From: a virus
DNA length: 21,298 nt
Direction: 5' to 3' (one strand)
IMG/VR virus record: IMGVR_UViG_3300030102_001775
Coordinates: 1 to 21,298 of that record
Shown: positions 12,444 to 19,938 of the stretch, in pieces
How positions within the stretch are numbered: position 1 is the first letter of the stretch
Layout of the letters: every line of letters begins with the position of its first letter
The notes under the pieces: model-generated
Seen by the model: only the letters and a program-made list of their open reading frames with translations
Database searches by the model: none
What the model was told of the DNA's origin: nothing
Translations under genes and position numbers: made by a program

Positions 12444-12611
12444 ATGAATAGTGTAAAACAATGCTTGGAGTGTAGTCATAGTTTTATTGAACTTGATATA
12501 TGTTACGTCTGTAAAAGCGATAAAGTATTTCCTAAATATCTCATGCCTAATCCAATGTATAAAAAATTAAATAAAAAAATAAAAGTAATAAGGAAAAAAT
12601 ATGCCAATTAA
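12444..12611 (+). CDS. Zinc-ribbon-like microprotein, 55 residues
   Basis: Two CxxC pairs (CLEC 7-10, CYVC 20-23) form a probable small zinc site, followed by a basic tail (KKLNKKIKVIRKKYAN). GAGGA lies before the ATG, and the end overlaps the next gene by 11 bases. It is the second four-cysteine microprotein in this operon. Probably nucleic-acid binding, by composition only. Confidence 0.65.
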   Translation: MNSVKQCLECSHSFIELDICYVCKSDKVFPKYLMPNPMYKKLNKKIKVIRKKYAN

Positions 12612-12792
12612 ATTAAGACCTAGTAGTAAAAGCTACGATAGACAAACTAAAAAAACAACAGTTAAACATTATTACATCAAAAGTATTTCTAATAGTGAGC
12701 TTTTAAGTCTTTATAATGAGGAGAGAACTAAACCTAAACTTAAACAAAAAATCTTAAATGAGTTGACGAGGAGGAGGAATGAGAACATTTAA
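12601..12792 (+). CDS. Small basic protein with conserved-looking N-terminus, 63 residues
   Basis: Begins MPIKLRPSSKSYDRQTKKTT, an N-terminus I recall from short conserved hypothetical proteins of marine phages; no function is known to me. Strongly basic, ending in ELTRRRNENI. AAGGA precedes the start. It overlaps the next gene by 14 bases. Confidence 0.75.
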   Translation: MPIKLRPSSKSYDRQTKKTTVKHYYIKSISNSELLSLYNEERTKPKLKQKILNELTRRRNENI

Positions 12793-13000
12793 AGATATAG
12801 ATAAAATAATAAAGCATGTTTCAGAGATTGAGACAACATGCGATGAAGCAACTATAAAGCAGATAGTTTGCATTTTAATTTCAAGACTATTAAATCCTAA
12901 AGGTGCAGAAGAAACCGCAGGTTTAATAGCAGGACTTGCAGAGGCAGAGCAGGAAGTGTTGAACGCACTTAAAAATAAAAAGAAAGAAACTTTACATTAA
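12779..13000 (+). CDS. Helical protein, 73 residues, unknown
   Basis: Not recognised. It begins MRTFKDIDKIIKHVSEIETT and looks fully helical, with an Ala/Gly/Glu-rich centre (GAEETAGLIAGLAEAEQEVL) and a Lys-rich end. No membrane span. GAGGAGGAGG directly precedes the start. It may oligomerise through its amphipathic helices. Confidence 0.72.
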   Translation: MRTFKDIDKIIKHVSEIETTCDEATIKQIVCILISRLLNPKGAEETAGLIAGLAEAEQEVLNALKNKKKETLH

Positions 13001-13022
13001 AAATAAGGAGGAGTAATAATAA

Positions 13023-13298
13023 ATGAAAATAAAAACAAAACCAAAAAGAACTAAATCATATGTAATGACTATGTATCCTGGAGATTTATATTCACAATAT
13101 GTTTTAAAAAATTTAAGAACAACAGTTTCCATGTTGAATAAACACATTGATAGCCAATACTATGTTAAGTGTCATGGCAGATTCGGTAAAAATAATCCTA
13201 ACTTACATAAATATACCAGTGCTTCAGGAAGAGTTAATTACAGAGAATGCAGACTAGGTGATGCTGAAAGGTGGGATGTTTATATATACAGAAGATAA
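13023..13298 (+). CDS. Small basic protein, 91 residues, unknown
   Basis: Not recognised. It begins MKIKTKPKRTKSYVMTMYPG and is rich in Lys, Arg and Tyr; one central Cys-His pair (KCHGRF) and a C-terminal YRECRLGDAERWDVYIYRR are the only distinctive features. AAGGAGGAG lies 9 bases before the ATG. It is the last gene before the internal promoter at 13301-13329, so it ends the early block. Confidence 0.72.
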   Translation: MKIKTKPKRTKSYVMTMYPGDLYSQYVLKNLRTTVSMLNKHIDSQYYVKCHGRFGKNNPNLHKYTSASGRVNYRECRLGDAERWDVYIYRR

Positions 13299-13300
13299 AT

Positions 13301-13329
13301 TTGAAAAAATTTTTTTTTATCTGTATAAT
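13301..13329 (+). promoter_or_regulatory. Strong internal sigma70-type promoter
   Basis: TTGAAA (13301-13306), a 17-base T-rich spacer and perfect TATAAT (13324-13329). The predicted start is about 13336, with a 25-base leader containing GAGGAGG before the ATG at 13361. It allows separate or boosted expression of the membrane protein and the replication genes beyond. Confidence 0.8.
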
Positions 13330-13360
13330 CTATATAGTTACTAGAAAATGAGGAGGAAAA

Positions 13361-13831
13361 ATGTATAAAACAGTAACAATATCAGTAGTGATAGCAACGA
13401 TAATAAGTTCTATAATGTTTAATTTTTATGAAAGAAGTATTGTAGATAGGTTTGATGCTAATAAAGAGTCGTTTTATTTTATTGACGATCAGTTTAAAAA
13501 TATTAAGGATAATATATTAGACTTGAAAACTAGATCTGCACAAGCAATATCAAGCAATGAACTTAGAAATGCTTATATATCTATTGAAGACAATAAAAGA
13601 TTTTTTGAATACGAAATCAAGATGTCTAAGAAAAGTATTCAAGAGTTTGTCGATAAACTAAATCAAGACATGGAGAGATTACATAAAATATCTAATCAAA
13701 GTCAAAGCAACGATAAAAACTTACAAGAACAGCTCAAGTATGTCATACAAGAATTGGAAATGTTAAAGATACAAAAAGGAGATGGTTTACAAGATGTATC
13801 TGAAAATGTTATCGTTACAAACATAGAATAA
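13361..13831 (+). CDS. Membrane-anchored coiled-coil protein, 156 residues
   Basis: Not recognised. Residues 4-22 (VTISVVIATIISSIMF) form one hydrophobic N-terminal segment, likely an uncleaved signal anchor. The remainder is soluble, charged and helical, with coiled-coil character (about 40-65 and 85-140), ending in a short beta-like VIVTNIE. The topology suggests a cytoplasmic start with the bulk in the periplasm. It has its own strong promoter and GAGGAGG ribosome site, and sits directly upstream of the SSB gene. Candidate roles by topology are superinfection exclusion, membrane tethering of replication, or a spanin-like function; none is shown. Confidence 0.82.
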   Translation: MYKTVTISVVIATIISSIMFNFYERSIVDRFDANKESFYFIDDQFKNIKDNILDLKTRSAQAISSNELRNAYISIEDNKRFFEYEIKMSKKSIQEFVDKLNQDMERLHKISNQSQSNDKNLQEQLKYVIQELEMLKIQKGDGLQDVSENVIVTNIE

Positions 13832-13846
13832 AGAGAAGAGAAAACT

Positions 13847-13951
13847 ATGTTAAATATCTTTTTAATATTATCTACCACTTTTATCTCCTTCAAACATAGG
13901 TAGTATTAACTGTTATCAGACTAGCCAGTGGTCTAGTGAAGAGAAACCACT
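13847..13951 (+). promoter_or_regulatory. Structured leader upstream of the SSB gene
   Basis: The 155-base gap 13832-13986 holds competing stems. TTAATA...CTACC (13862-13875) pairs with GGTAG-TATTAA (13899-13909) around a loop with CTCCTT. Further on, ACTAG/CTAGT (13920-13924, 13933-13937) competes with AGTGGT/ACCACT (13927-13932, 13946-13951), which is followed by ATTTTT. A possible 18-codon leader frame (ATG at 13847, stop at 13901-13903) overlaps the first stem. The arrangement suggests attenuation or translational autocontrol of the SSB; this is inference. Confidence 0.4.
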
Positions 13952-13986
13952 ACTAATTTTTAAACGCCAACTAAGAGGATATAATT

Positions 13987-14436
13987 ATGGCAATAGAAAG
14001 TGGACTCGCTTATTGGGCGAGTGTTAGAAATCCTAACCTCAAATTTGAACCTGTCTACACAGTAGACTTGGTAGTTGACGAGGAGGTAGCAAAGAAGTAC
14101 GAGTCGAAAGGCTATAAAGTCAAGACATTGGTTGTAAATGACGAAGTGGTCGGAAAAGCATTAACAATAAAAAGAAAGGTTAATGGCCCTGATGGAATGA
14201 TAAGGAAAGCACCTAAACTCGTAGATGCTAAGAAGAATGTACTAGATGATGACGTGTTAGTAGGTAACGGATCGAAGGTAAGAGTACAGTTCAGTGAGTG
14301 GGAAGTAAGTAATAAGTATGGCAACTTTAAAGGACTTGATTTTCAAGGTCTCCAGGTTATTGATCTTGTATCATACAAAGGAGCTGACGGAGAAGAGTTC
14401 GATGCTGTCGGAGAAGATTCAGTAGAGGAGTTTTAA
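13987..14436 (+). CDS. Single-stranded DNA-binding protein, T7 gp2.5-like
   Basis: Predicted OB-fold protein that coats single-stranded DNA and coordinates polymerase and helicase. It is 149 residues long. The body has alternating strands (VYTVDLVVDEE, YKVKTLVV, ALTIKRKV, KVRVQFSEWEV, LDFQGLQVIDLV) and a K/R-containing central region. The C-terminus is strongly acidic and ends in Phe (DAVGEDSVEEF), the signature of phage and bacterial SSBs. The position ahead of primase-helicase and polymerase fits the T7 plan. AAGAGGA precedes the start. Confidence 0.85.
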   Translation: MAIESGLAYWASVRNPNLKFEPVYTVDLVVDEEVAKKYESKGYKVKTLVVNDEVVGKALTIKRKVNGPDGMIRKAPKLVDAKKNVLDDDVLVGNGSKVRVQFSEWEVSNKYGNFKGLDFQGLQVIDLVSYKGADGEEFDAVGEDSVEEF

Positions 14437-14437
14437 A

Positions 14438-14692
14438 ATGGACAACGAAGAAGCAAAACCTTATATTACTATAGATGGTGTTCAAATTTATGTAGAGGAT
14501 CTACCTGAAGAAGCACAAGGAGTTTTTGGTAGAGTACAAAGACTCAATCAAAAAAAAGTAAACCTTACTCTTGATCTCGAAGAAGTACAAGCAGGATTAA
14601 ACTTTTTCAGTAACAAGATAATAGAGCTTGTAAATAGTACCGCACCCCAACAAGAAGAAAGTAATGAGGAGAAAAGCACTAAAGAAAAGTAA
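14438..14692 (+). CDS. DUF6447-like small phage protein, 84 residues
   Basis: The N-terminal ITIDGVQIYVEDLPEEAQGV (11-30) followed by a helical, Gln/Leu-rich segment resembles a small family of unknown function common in marine phages (DUF6447, from memory). The C-terminal 20 residues are disordered and rich in Glu, Lys and Ser. It begins 1 base after the SSB stop, with GAGGAG in the SSB end, so the two proteins are probably made together. Confidence 0.7.
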   Translation: MDNEEAKPYITIDGVQIYVEDLPEEAQGVFGRVQRLNQKKVNLTLDLEEVQAGLNFFSNKIIELVNSTAPQQEESNEEKSTKEK

Positions 14693-14709
14693 ATAACATT
14701 TAACAATAT

Positions 14710-14767
14710 GCTAGTCACTTTTTAGTTTGTACGGATTGAAGATAGCTGAAAAGTGTCTAGCTTTTTT
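14710..14767 (+). terminator. Intrinsic terminator/attenuator before primase-helicase
   Basis: A long stem (14710-14725 with 14746-14761; one T.T mismatch and one T.G wobble) with a 20-base loop is followed by TTTTTT (14762-14767). It lies between the SSB unit and the primase-helicase gene, whose ATG is 13 bases further on with AAGGAGATATA between. No new promoter is evident, so it probably reduces rather than blocks downstream transcription. Confidence 0.85.
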
Positions 14768-14780
14768 ATAAGGAGATATA

Positions 14781-16442
14781 ATGTCAACCCCACCACTTAA
14801 ATTTGTAAAGAAATACCAACCTTGTCCTGATTGTGGTAGCAGTGATGCTCTTTCAATAAATGAGGACGGATCTACTAAATGTTTTAGCTGTAAAGAGTTT
14901 GTATCTAAAAAGAAAAACGAAAGAGTATTTATAGAACAAGACGAGTTTAATACAGTTACAGAAGAGATAATTCCAGAGGGAGTATTCGCTCCCCTTTCAG
15001 ACAGACAAATATCAATAGAGACTGCTAAGAAATATGGAGTCCGAATATCCTATGATTCTAAAGGAGTAATAGCTAAACATCATTATCCTTATTCAATAGA
15101 TAACGAAAGGACTTCTTATAAAATTAGAGAGACAAAAAATAAAAAGTTTTATTGGAAAGGTTCTACCAGAGAAACACAATTATTTGGGCAGAATCTTTTT
15201 AAAGAAGGAGGAAAATATATAACTATTGTAGAGGGAGAGTGCGATGCTATGGCTGCCTATGAATTATTAGGAAGCAAGTGGGCAGTAATTTCTATTAAGA
15301 ACGGAGCAGGAGGAGCAGTTTCTGATATAAAAGAAAACTTAGAATATGTAGAGAGTTTTGAAAATGTTGTCCTGTGCTTTGATACAGATAAACAAGGAAA
15401 GGAAGCCGCACATAATGTTGCTAGATTATTAAAACCAGGAAAGGCTAAGATATATACACTTCCTACTGGCTACAAAGATCCTAACGATATGCTTAAAAAG
15501 AAAAGGCATTTGGAATTTACTACAAGTTGGTGGGATGCAAAGCCTTATACACCTACAGGTATCATTCGAGTATCTGAAAAACAAAATGAATTTTTAAACA
15601 GAGATAAAAAAGACAGTGTTCCTTATCCGTGGAAAGGCTTGAATAAAAAGCTGTACGGCATGAGACAAGGAGAACTCGTTACCCTTACAGGGGGTACAGG
15701 TCTTGGTAAAAGCTCCATAACAAGAGAGCTAGAGCATTGGATTATCAATACTACAGAGGACAATGTAGGTATCATAGCTCTTGAAGAAGATTGGAAGAGA
15801 ACTGTTGACGGTATCCTATCCATTGAAACTAACTCAAGACTTTATATAGATCACATCAGAGAAGAACATTCTCAAGAATACCTCACAGAAAAATACAATA
15901 AGCTATTCAGCAACGACAATGTATTTATCCACGCACACTTCGGAACAAATGATATAGAATCTATTTTTAATAAACTACGATATCTTATAGTTGGATGTGA
16001 TTGCAAATGGGTAATTGTAGATCACTTACATATGCTTGTCAGTTCCCTTGCAGAGGGTGATGAACGAAGAGCTATTGATAATATTATGACAAGACTTCGT
16101 AGCATGGTAGAAGAGACAGGAGCAGGTTTAATACTTGTCTCACATCTTCGTAGAGTAGAAGGAAATAAAGGACATGAGAATGGTGTCGAAGTAAATTTAT
16201 CGCACCTAAGAGGAAGTCAAGCAATAGCACAACTATCTGACTGTGTAATCGCCTTAGAAAGAAATCAGCAATCTGATGATGAATTAGAAGCCAGAACAAC
16301 CAAACTTAGAATACTTAAATCCAGGTACACAGGAGATGTCGGTATGGCTACTGCCCTTGTCTATGATCCTAGAACAGGGAGACTATCTGAGGAGTACAAT
16401 GAGTTTAAATTAAGACTTGACGATACAGAGTTAGATTTTTAA
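14781..16442 (+). CDS. DNA primase-helicase, T7 gp4/Twinkle type
   Basis: Bifunctional replisome enzyme that unwinds DNA as a ring and lays primers. It has a zinc-binding domain CPDC...CFSC (Cys15, 18, 34, 37); TOPRIM primase with VEGECDA (150-156, catalytic Glu151) and CFDTDKQG (199-206); helicase Walker A GGTGLGKS (304-311), Walker B VIVDHLHML (411-419), a later VSHLRR (453-458), and a likely arginine finger in RILKSRYTG (510-518). The length (553) equals T7 gp4. The C-terminus LDDTELDF is acidic and ends in Phe, as in gp4. The stop overlaps the polymerase start (TAATG). Confidence 0.96.
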   Translation: MSTPPLKFVKKYQPCPDCGSSDALSINEDGSTKCFSCKEFVSKKKNERVFIEQDEFNTVTEEIIPEGVFAPLSDRQISIETAKKYGVRISYDSKGVIAKHHYPYSIDNERTSYKIRETKNKKFYWKGSTRETQLFGQNLFKEGGKYITIVEGECDAMAAYELLGSKWAVISIKNGAGGAVSDIKENLEYVESFENVVLCFDTDKQGKEAAHNVARLLKPGKAKIYTLPTGYKDPNDMLKKKRHLEFTTSWWDAKPYTPTGIIRVSEKQNEFLNRDKKDSVPYPWKGLNKKLYGMRQGELVTLTGGTGLGKSSITRELEHWIINTTEDNVGIIALEEDWKRTVDGILSIETNSRLYIDHIREEHSQEYLTEKYNKLFSNDNVFIHAHFGTNDIESIFNKLRYLIVGCDCKWVIVDHLHMLVSSLAEGDERRAIDNIMTRLRSMVEETGAGLILVSHLRRVEGNKGHENGVEVNLSHLRGSQAIAQLSDCVIALERNQQSDDELEARTTKLRILKSRYTGDVGMATALVYDPRTGRLSEEYNEFKLRLDDTELDF

Positions 16443-18244
16443 TGAAGTTAATATTTGACATAGAAGCAAACGGTTTATTAAAGCATCAGCTTACAGAAGA
16501 AATAAATCAGGAGGCTACAATTATATGGTGTATCGTTGCTTTAGATGATAGAGGTAAACTATATGCCTTTAAGCCAGATAAAATTAAAGAAGGAGTAGAT
16601 CTTTTAAAATCTGCTGACACTTTAATTGGACACAACATTATAGGATTTGACATACCTGCTATTAAAAACATATGTGGTGTAGATCTATATGAACACTGTA
16701 AGATAGTTGATACTCTCACACTATCTCAACTTTGTAATCCTAACCGGGACAAAGGACATAGCTTAAAAGCGTGGGGAGGAAAGATAGATTTTTCTAAAGA
16801 TGATTACGAAGACTTCTCACAGTTCTCTCAAGCTATGTTAGATTACTGTATAAAAGACGTTAGGATAAATAAAAAAGTATATGACATTCTTAAAAAAGAA
16901 AGCGAAGATTTTTCAAAGCAATCTATTCAAATAGAACACGACATAAGAAAAATTATAAGTAAACAAATAGAAAATGGGTTTGCTTTCGATTCAAAAAAAG
17001 CTAGTATTCTCTTAGCTGAACTCACTCAGCGTAAGGCAGAAGTGGAAGAGGAGGTAAAGAAAACATTTAAGCCTAGAGAAACTGAACATATTATTTTACT
17101 TAATCATAAAGAGAATCAATTAAAAGATGGAAGTTATTCTAAAAAGAAAGGATACAATCACTTTACAAAAAAGAATGTTAATTTAACAGACGAAGAAAAA
17201 GAAAAAGTTTTATCTGGATGTGTCACTTCTCTTAAAAGAATTATTATCTCTGAGTTTAATCTAGGATCAAGAAAGCAGATAGGAGAATACTTAATAGAGT
17301 TTGGTTGGAAACCTAATAAGTTTACACCAACAGGACAACCTATAGTAGACGAAGCAACCTTAGAAAAAGTTAAACATATACCAGAAGCTAAACTTATTTC
17401 TGAGTTTTTACTTTTACAAAAAAGAATTGCGCAGGTTCAATCTTGGCTAGACTCTGTAAAAGAAGGAGGAAGGATACATGGTAATGTTATTTCAAACGGA
17501 GCTATCACAGGACGAATGACACATTATAATCCCAACACTGGACAGATACCAAGCACTAGGAAACCTTATGGAAAAACCTGCAGAGAATGTTGGACTGTTG
17601 ATAAAGGCAATGTGCTATTGGGAATAGATGCCTCTGGACTAGAGCTAAGAATGTTGGCACACTACATGAAAGATAAGGAGTATACAAATGAAATTATTAA
17701 TGGAGACATACACACCTCTAATCAAAAACTTGCAAGACTTAAATCAAGAGATCAGGCGAAAACATTCATATATGCACTTATGTACGGAGCAGGAGATAAA
17801 AAACTTGGGACAGTGGTTGAAGGAACTAAAAGAGATGGCAAAAGAGCTAGACAATATTTCTTCGATAATCAACCATCATTCAAATCTCTTAGAGATAGAG
17901 TTGAAAGAGCATCAACAAAAGGTTATTTAAAAGGACTAGACGGTAGGAAAATATTTATACGAAACCAACACGCTTCATTAAATACTTTATTACAAGGAGC
18001 AGGAGCTGTAGTAATGAAGAAGGCATTAATAATATTTGATAGGCATTTAAAAGAAGCTGATCTTCAGTATAAGTTTGTTGCTAACATACACGATGAATGG
18101 CAAATGGAAGTACCTAAAGATAAAGCAGAACTGATTGGTGCTATGGGTGTTAGATCTATAATTGAAGCAGGAGAATCTTTTAACATGAACTGTCCTTTGG
18201 ACGGCGAATACAACATAGGAGCTAACTGGAGTGAAACGCATTGA
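16442..18244 (+). CDS. polA: Family A DNA polymerase with 3'-5' proofreading exonuclease
   Basis: Replicative polymerase. The exonuclease has DIE (Asp6, Glu8), IGHNIIGFD (Asp70) and YCIKDV (Tyr135, Asp139). The polymerase has motif A GIDASGLELR (Asp396), motif B RDQAKTFIYALMYG (Arg436, Lys440, Tyr444, then YG), and motif C IHDEWQ (Asp551). All catalytic residues are present. The residue equivalent to E. coli Phe762 is Tyr444, as in T7. The length (600) is below the 704 of T7 gp5. A thioredoxin-binding insert is not obvious. No 5'-3' exonuclease domain. The 3' end overlaps the next gene by 14 bases. Confidence 0.96.
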   Translation: MKLIFDIEANGLLKHQLTEEINQEATIIWCIVALDDRGKLYAFKPDKIKEGVDLLKSADTLIGHNIIGFDIPAIKNICGVDLYEHCKIVDTLTLSQLCNPNRDKGHSLKAWGGKIDFSKDDYEDFSQFSQAMLDYCIKDVRINKKVYDILKKESEDFSKQSIQIEHDIRKIISKQIENGFAFDSKKASILLAELTQRKAEVEEEVKKTFKPRETEHIILLNHKENQLKDGSYSKKKGYNHFTKKNVNLTDEEKEKVLSGCVTSLKRIIISEFNLGSRKQIGEYLIEFGWKPNKFTPTGQPIVDEATLEKVKHIPEAKLISEFLLLQKRIAQVQSWLDSVKEGGRIHGNVISNGAITGRMTHYNPNTGQIPSTRKPYGKTCRECWTVDKGNVLLGIDASGLELRMLAHYMKDKEYTNEIINGDIHTSNQKLARLKSRDQAKTFIYALMYGAGDKKLGTVVEGTKRDGKRARQYFFDNQPSFKSLRDRVERASTKGYLKGLDGRKIFIRNQHASLNTLLQGAGAVVMKKALIIFDRHLKEADLQYKFVANIHDEWQMEVPKDKAELIGAMGVRSIIEAGESFNMNCPLDGEYNIGANWSETH

Positions 18245-18536
18245 TCATAAACACGATAATAGAAAAGGAGATCTAGCAGAGTATTATGCAGTAACCTGGT
18301 TGTGGGATAATGGATACGAGGTTTTCAAGAACTGTGGTTGCTCTGGCCCTGTAGATTTGGTAGCATTTAAAGATGGGGAGTTTACTTTAATAGATGTTAA
18401 AACAAAGACAGGAACTTCTGGAAGAACAAGAAATCAAACACAGAAGGAGTTAGGTGTAAAACTTTTAAACTATAATTCCGAAACAAGAAAATTAAATTTT
18501 GTAAGGCATAAAAATGATACCAAAAAAAACATATAA
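18231..18536 (+). CDS. PD-(D/E)XK-fold nuclease, 101 residues
   Basis: The pattern GDLAEYYAVTWLWDNGYEVF (13-32, Glu17), PVDLVA (40-45, Asp42) and LIDVKTKTG (53-61, Asp55, Lys57) is that of small Holliday-junction-resolvase or homing-type nucleases with the PD-(D/E)XK core. It begins with GTG (MKR...) inside the polymerase end, with GGAG 9 bases before. Its exact DNA target is unclear: branch resolution or a repair cut. It overlaps the following exonuclease by 23 bases. Confidence 0.8.
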   Translation: MKRIDHKHDNRKGDLAEYYAVTWLWDNGYEVFKNCGCSGPVDLVAFKDGEFTLIDVKTKTGTSGRTRNQTQKELGVKLLNYNSETRKLNFVRHKNDTKKNI

Positions 18537-19287
18537 AAAAGAATCAGGACACTGGTATGACAAGGACGGAGAACCTAAGTATACTATAATAGGAACTAAT
18601 GGAAAAGAAAGAAACACAACACTCAGAGATGCTAGAAAAGAAGGGTATGTACCGTCAGTTACAACTGTATTAGGATTAATTGCAAAGCCTTTCTTAGAAA
18701 ACTGGAAAATAGATCAAGCTTTAAAATCTGCTATGTCTTTAAATAAATTTGAAGATGAAACAGATTATTCTTTCTTTAAAAGATGCAAAGCAGATTCTAA
18801 AAAGATAGGATTAGAGGCAGCAAAAAAGGGAACAAAGATTCATGCAGATATTGAAAAAGGATTTACTGATAATGTTAAAAGTAAATCTTATTTAATAGTT
18901 AGAAAATGGTTGGATAAAAAATATCCTGATGAAAACTGGATAGCAGAAGGATCTTTCTGTTCTAAAAAAGGATACGGAGGTAAGATAGATTTATATTCAG
19001 AAAATGGAATATTCGTAGACTTTAAAACTAAAGAGGATTTAAAAAATAAAACACCCTCTAGTTTACTTTTCGATGAATATGGAATGCAGTTATCTGCATA
19101 TGCACAAGGATGTGAATTTAAAAAGCCAGAAAGAGTTTCTATATTCATAGACAGAGATAACACAAGTACTATATTAGGACATGTTTGGGATAAGAAAACA
19201 CACAGCAGGCACTTAAAAATGTTTAATAGTATTCTGACATATTGGAAACTTTCAAAAAATTATGATTCTTCAAAGGCTATAAAATGA
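18514..19287 (+). CDS. RecB/Cas4-type PD-(D/E)XK exonuclease
   Basis: GTKIHADIE (106-114, His110), KIDLY (157-161, Asp159), VDFKTK (168-173, Asp169 and Lys171) and YGMQLSAYA (189-197, the Gln-x3-Tyr element) form the full RecB-like nuclease signature. The position after polymerase fits the role of a phage exonuclease, analogous to T7 gp6 in primer removal and host DNA breakdown, although the fold differs. It has 257 residues, usual for phage members. It overlaps both neighbours. Confidence 0.88.
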   Translation: MIPKKTYKKESGHWYDKDGEPKYTIIGTNGKERNTTLRDARKEGYVPSVTTVLGLIAKPFLENWKIDQALKSAMSLNKFEDETDYSFFKRCKADSKKIGLEAAKKGTKIHADIEKGFTDNVKSKSYLIVRKWLDKKYPDENWIAEGSFCSKKGYGGKIDLYSENGIFVDFKTKEDLKNKTPSSLLFDEYGMQLSAYAQGCEFKKPERVSIFIDRDNTSTILGHVWDKKTHSRHLKMFNSILTYWKLSKNYDSSKAIK

Positions 19288-19532
19288 GTAACAAAAGTTC
19301 TAAACAATTAAGAAGAAAAGCTAAACAAATGTTTATAGATTGGTTAAGAACAATGACTCCTGAAGGAGAAGAACCAACTAAAATAAATAAAAAGAATATG
19401 CACTTATTCTTACCAGAAGAAAAACATTTTTATTCTAACAGACAGCTAAGATTAAATGCGTATACTTTAAAATGGTTTGAAAAGAAATTAAAACAAAATC
19501 CTAATTTTACTTTAGAAGATTTAGATGCCTAA
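19284..19532 (+). CDS. Small basic helical protein, 82 residues, unknown
   Basis: Not named. It begins MSNKSSKQLRRKAKQMFIDW and shows an N-terminal basic helix, a central loop (TPEGEEPTKINKKN) and a helical end (NAYTLKWFEKKLKQNPNFTL). It starts in an ATGA overlap with the exonuclease and ends overlapping endonuclease I by 8 bases, so it belongs to the nuclease cluster. Possibly nucleic-acid binding. Confidence 0.78.
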   Translation: MSNKSSKQLRRKAKQMFIDWLRTMTPEGEEPTKINKKNMHLFLPEEKHFYSNRQLRLNAYTLKWFEKKLKQNPNFTLEDLDA

Positions 19533-19938
19533 AAGAAAACCAAGAAAGATTAGACCAAGAGAAAAAAATGTTCCTAAAGGATATGATAGTAAATGGGAAC
19601 ACTGGTTACATAGAGGAGTTCTTAAATCTTGGAAGCACCATACTAAAAAAATACCTTATGTTGTTCACCATACTTATGAACCTGACTTCTGTAAAGATAA
19701 AATACTTATAGAAGCAAAGGGTAGATTTTGGGATCATGCAGAATACAGTAAATATGTATGGATTAGAAAGTCTCTACCTGATACAATAGAGCTTGTTTTT
19801 CTATTTCAGAAACCCTATGCTCCTATGCCAGGAGCTAAGAAAAGAAAAGACGGAACTAAAAGGACACATGCTGAATGGGCAGAGTCTAATAATTTTAAGT
19901 GGTACACAGAAGAAACTTTACCAGAGGAGTTTAAATAA
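19525..19938 (+). CDS. Endonuclease I (T7 gp3-like Holliday-junction resolvase)
   Basis: Resolves branched DNA and helps degrade host DNA. The 137-residue protein has SKWE (Glu25), YEPDF (Asp54) and LIEAKGR (Glu63, Lys65), matching the T7 endonuclease I catalytic set Glu20/Asp55/Glu65/Lys67 in order and spacing. The basic N-terminus and the ELVFLFQKPYAPMPG region are also typical. It begins inside the previous gene and ends in a TAATG overlap with the DUF3310 gene. Confidence 0.92.
   Translation: MPKRKPRKIRPREKNVPKGYDSKWEHWLHRGVLKSWKHHTKKIPYVVHHTYEPDFCKDKILIEAKGRFWDHAEYSKYVWIRKSLPDTIELVFLFQKPYAPMPGAKKRKDGTKRTHAEWAESNNFKWYTEETLPEEFK

Noticed and set aside
17688-17930. 80-codon plus-strand frame inside the DNA polymerase gene
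   Set aside because: It overlaps polymerase motif B in another frame; an intact conserved gene already explains the sequence.
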